From contig NZ_JBAKHX010000101.1 in NCBI RefSeq assembly GCF_036906915.1, forward strand, positions 1 to 24,289: a stretch of DNA of 24,289 nt. Direction: 5' to 3'. Made by a program: the position numbers and the translations under genes. Below are positions 22,531 to 24,289 of the stretch, one piece after another. Position 1 is the stretch's first letter; each line of letters opens with the position of its first letter. Origin of the DNA: Phytohabitans sp036906915 (GTDB lineage Bacteria > Actinomycetota > Actinomycetes > Mycobacteriales > Micromonosporaceae). The notes under the pieces are model-generated. The model did no database searches, was not told the origin of the DNA, and saw only the letters and a list, made by a program, of their open reading frames with translations.

Positions 22531-24213
22531 ATGGCCGGGGAGATGGCGCCGTTCACCCAAGAATGGGCGCGGGCGTTACAGGGCACGTCGTGCGCGCCGC
22601 TGACGCGCGCCGAGCGGGTCGCGCTCGTCGACCGCCTCGCCGCGGTGCTGGTCAAGGCCATCGCCGCCGAGCCGTTCGACCCGGCGCCCGGCTCCACAGT
22701 GGCCACTGAGCTGGTCACCGCCGGCTTCCAGACCCCCGAGACGCTCGGCCGCACCGTCGCCGTCCTCCAATCAGGACTCGCCGGTGACCCGGCCCGCATC
22801 GGCCTGCTGCTCGACGCGCTGTCCACCGGGTTCGCGCGGGCGCTGCGCGACCACACCCTCGACGCGCAGGACGCGCTGCGCCACGCCGCGCTCGCCGCGC
22901 GGGTCAAGGCCGAGGCGGCGCTGCGGGAGAGCGAGAGCCGTTTCCGGTACGCCGTGCTGCACGACGCCCTCACCACCCTGCCCAACCGCACGTTCTTCGC
23001 CCGCGCCCTCGAACACGCCTGCACCGACCCGCGCAGAGGCGTCCGCCTCGGCGTGTGCTTCCTCGGCCTCGACAGGTTCCAGGCCGTCAACGACAGCCTC
23101 GGCCACCAGGTCGGCGACCACCTGCTCCGCGAGGTCGGCGCCCGCCTCGCCACCCTCGCCGCCAACCCGTCACGGCTGGTCGCCCGGCTCGGCGGCGACG
23201 AGTTCGCGATCCTCGTCGAAGAGACCACCTGCACCGACGACGCGGTCAAGGTGGCCGACAAGGCGCTCGCGCTGCTCGCCGACCCGGTGCTCGTCGACGG
23301 TCACGCCCTGCGGGTCTCCGCCAGCGCCGGGATCGTCGAGCGCCCCGTCGAAGGCGCCGACCCGGCCGACCTGATGCGCGCAGCCGACCTCACGCTCCAC
23401 TGGGCCAAGGCCGACGGCAAGGGCGCCTGGGCGGTCTTCGACCCGGCGCGCAACGCGGCAGACGTCGCCCGGTACCGGCTCTCCGCCGACATGCCCGGCG
23501 CCCTCGACCGCGGCGAGTTCACCGCGTACTACCAGCCGCTCGTCGACATCGCCGATGGCACCGTCATGGGCGTCGAGGCCCTGGCCAGGTGGCAGCACCC
23601 GCGCCTCGGCCTGCTCGACGCCGGCCGCTTCATCGGCCTCGCCGAAAACACCGGCCTCATCGTGCGCCTCGGCCGCCACCTGCTCACACAGGCCTGCCGT
23701 GACGCCGCGAGCTGGCCCGACCACACGTTCGTCAGCGTCAACCTCGCGGTACGCCAGATCCGCCAGCCCGGCCTCGCCGCCCAGGTCGCCTCGGTACTCG
23801 ACGACACCGGGCTGCGCGCCGGACGCCTCCAACTCGAAATCACCGAAGACGCGGTGATGGACATCGACGACGACAGCGTCGACACACTGCGGGCCCTCGC
23901 CGACCTGGGCGTACAGATCGCCATCGACGACTTCGGCACCGGCTACTCCAACCTGGCCTACCTGTGCGAGTTGCCGGTACACGGTCTAAAGCTGGCGGGC
24001 CGCTTCCTGAAGGGTCGCCGCCCACGCGGCGAGGTCGACCCCACCCGCGAGGCCATCCTGAGCACCCTGGTCACGCTCGGCCACAAGCTGGGCCTGAGCG
24101 TGACGGCCGAGGGCGTGGAGACGCCCGCGCAAGCCCGCCGCCTACGCGCGATCGGCTGCGACCTGGGCCAGGGCTGGCTCTGGGGCCACCCCGTCCCCTC
24201 CCCCACCTTCTAA
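22531..24213 (+). CDS. GGDEF-EAL cyclic-di-GMP enzyme
   Basis: 560 residues, soluble. An N-terminal helical region of about 125 residues (TRAERVALVDRLAAVLVKAI..., no PAS or membrane segment recognised) leads by a coiled-coil-like ARVKAEAALRESESRFRYAV into a GGDEF domain: HDALTTLPNRTFF, and RLGGDEF with GGDEF at 221-225 intact. The EAL domain follows, with the EAL motif at 349-351 (GVEALARWQHP). The metal and catalytic residues are present: Asn in VSVNLAVRQ, Glu in LEITEDAVM, D466-D467 in IDDFGTGYSNL, Lys in HGLKLAG, Glu in TAEGVET and Gln in LGQGW. Both synthesis and hydrolysis of c-di-GMP are therefore possible. The usual KIDRSF reads KLAGRF, a change next to the catalytic Lys. The N-terminal region may be a sensor. 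Confidence 0.93.
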   Translation: MAGEMAPFTQEWARALQGTSCAPLTRAERVALVDRLAAVLVKAIAAEPFDPAPGSTVATELVTAGFQTPETLGRTVAVLQSGLAGDPARIGLLLDALSTGFARALRDHTLDAQDALRHAALAARVKAEAALRESESRFRYAVLHDALTTLPNRTFFARALEHACTDPRRGVRLGVCFLGLDRFQAVNDSLGHQVGDHLLREVGARLATLAANPSRLVARLGGDEFAILVEETTCTDDAVKVADKALALLADPVLVDGHALRVSASAGIVERPVEGADPADLMRAADLTLHWAKADGKGAWAVFDPARNAADVARYRLSADMPGALDRGEFTAYYQPLVDIADGTVMGVEALARWQHPRLGLLDAGRFIGLAENTGLIVRLGRHLLTQACRDAASWPDHTFVSVNLAVRQIRQPGLAAQVASVLDDTGLRAGRLQLEITEDAVMDIDDDSVDTLRALADLGVQIAIDDFGTGYSNLAYLCELPVHGLKLAGRFLKGRRPRGEVDPTREAILSTLVTLGHKLGLSVTAEGVETPAQARRLRAIGCDLGQGWLWGHPVPSPTF

Positions 24214-24257
24214 CCCACGAATCCACCCACCCACGGCCGCCCCGGGCCACTCCGCCG

Positions 24258-24289
24258 CCCCACCCGGCGCGCGCCCCACCCGGCGCGCG
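24258..24289. repeat. Start of a 16-bp tandem repeat at the window edge
   Basis: Two copies of a CCCCACCCGGCGCGCG-like 16-bp unit end the window, downstream of the GGDEF-EAL gene; the array is cut by the edge. It may be another minisatellite like those at 1-198 and 12667-12792. Confidence 0.6.

Overview
The window is very GC-rich, with short intergenic gaps, GTG/TTG starts and an apparently leaderless start style. Its gene content (SigE-family sigma factor with a membrane partner, GCS2-type ligase, MSMEG_6728-family protein, GGDEF-EAL protein) points to a filamentous actinobacterium, most likely of the Micromonosporaceae. The taxon is inferred from gene types and base composition; no database search was possible.

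Layout. 1-198: an 18-bp minisatellite. 334-3550 (+): a DinB-like protein, a drug/metabolite-type membrane transporter and a glutamate-cysteine-ligase-family enzyme. 3556-6880 (-): a SigE-family sigma factor overlapping its membrane-anchored partner, then a multi-pass GT-C-like membrane protein. 6933-8216 (-): citrate synthase. 8320-11885 (-): a three-gene set made of a 51-residue membrane protein with a YLDAGSGS start, a NoeA-like methyltransferase with a kinase-like N-terminal half, and a membrane sulfatase/LtaS-like protein. 12102-13491: a VOC protein and a convergent AraC-type regulator, separated by a hairpin element and a degenerate 18-bp repeat. 13699-17103 (-): a compact five-gene redox operon (anchored Pro/Lys-rich protein, ApbE, ferric-reductase-like heme membrane protein, NuoF-like protein, single-cluster ferredoxin). 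17192-18775 (+): a second GT-C-like membrane protein. 19051-20869 (+): a membrane protein, an MSMEG_6728-family protein and a second VOC protein, interrupted by an antisense pseudogene. 21075-22292 (-): an ABC ATPase remnant and an NAD-dependent epimerase. 22531-24213 (+): a GGDEF-EAL protein.

How the genes may work together. The redox operon reads as an NADH-to-extracytoplasmic electron path: NuoF-like dehydrogenase, ferredoxin, diheme membrane protein, flavinylated outer acceptor. No obvious flavinylation target is present. The three-gene sulfatase/methyltransferase/small-protein set looks like an uncharacterised cell-envelope modification system. These two are the best candidates for undescribed biology here.

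Non-coding structure. Three copies of one long hairpin element, in both orientations, lie just after gene 3' ends (12553-12615, 18806-18922, 20985-21045). Many genes have a TAnnnT-like hexamer ending 6-8 nt before the start codon, which suggests leaderless transcripts. Two broken genes are visible: a small membrane protein with several frameshifts (19592-19973), and an ABC transporter ATPase reduced to its two ends (21075-21254).
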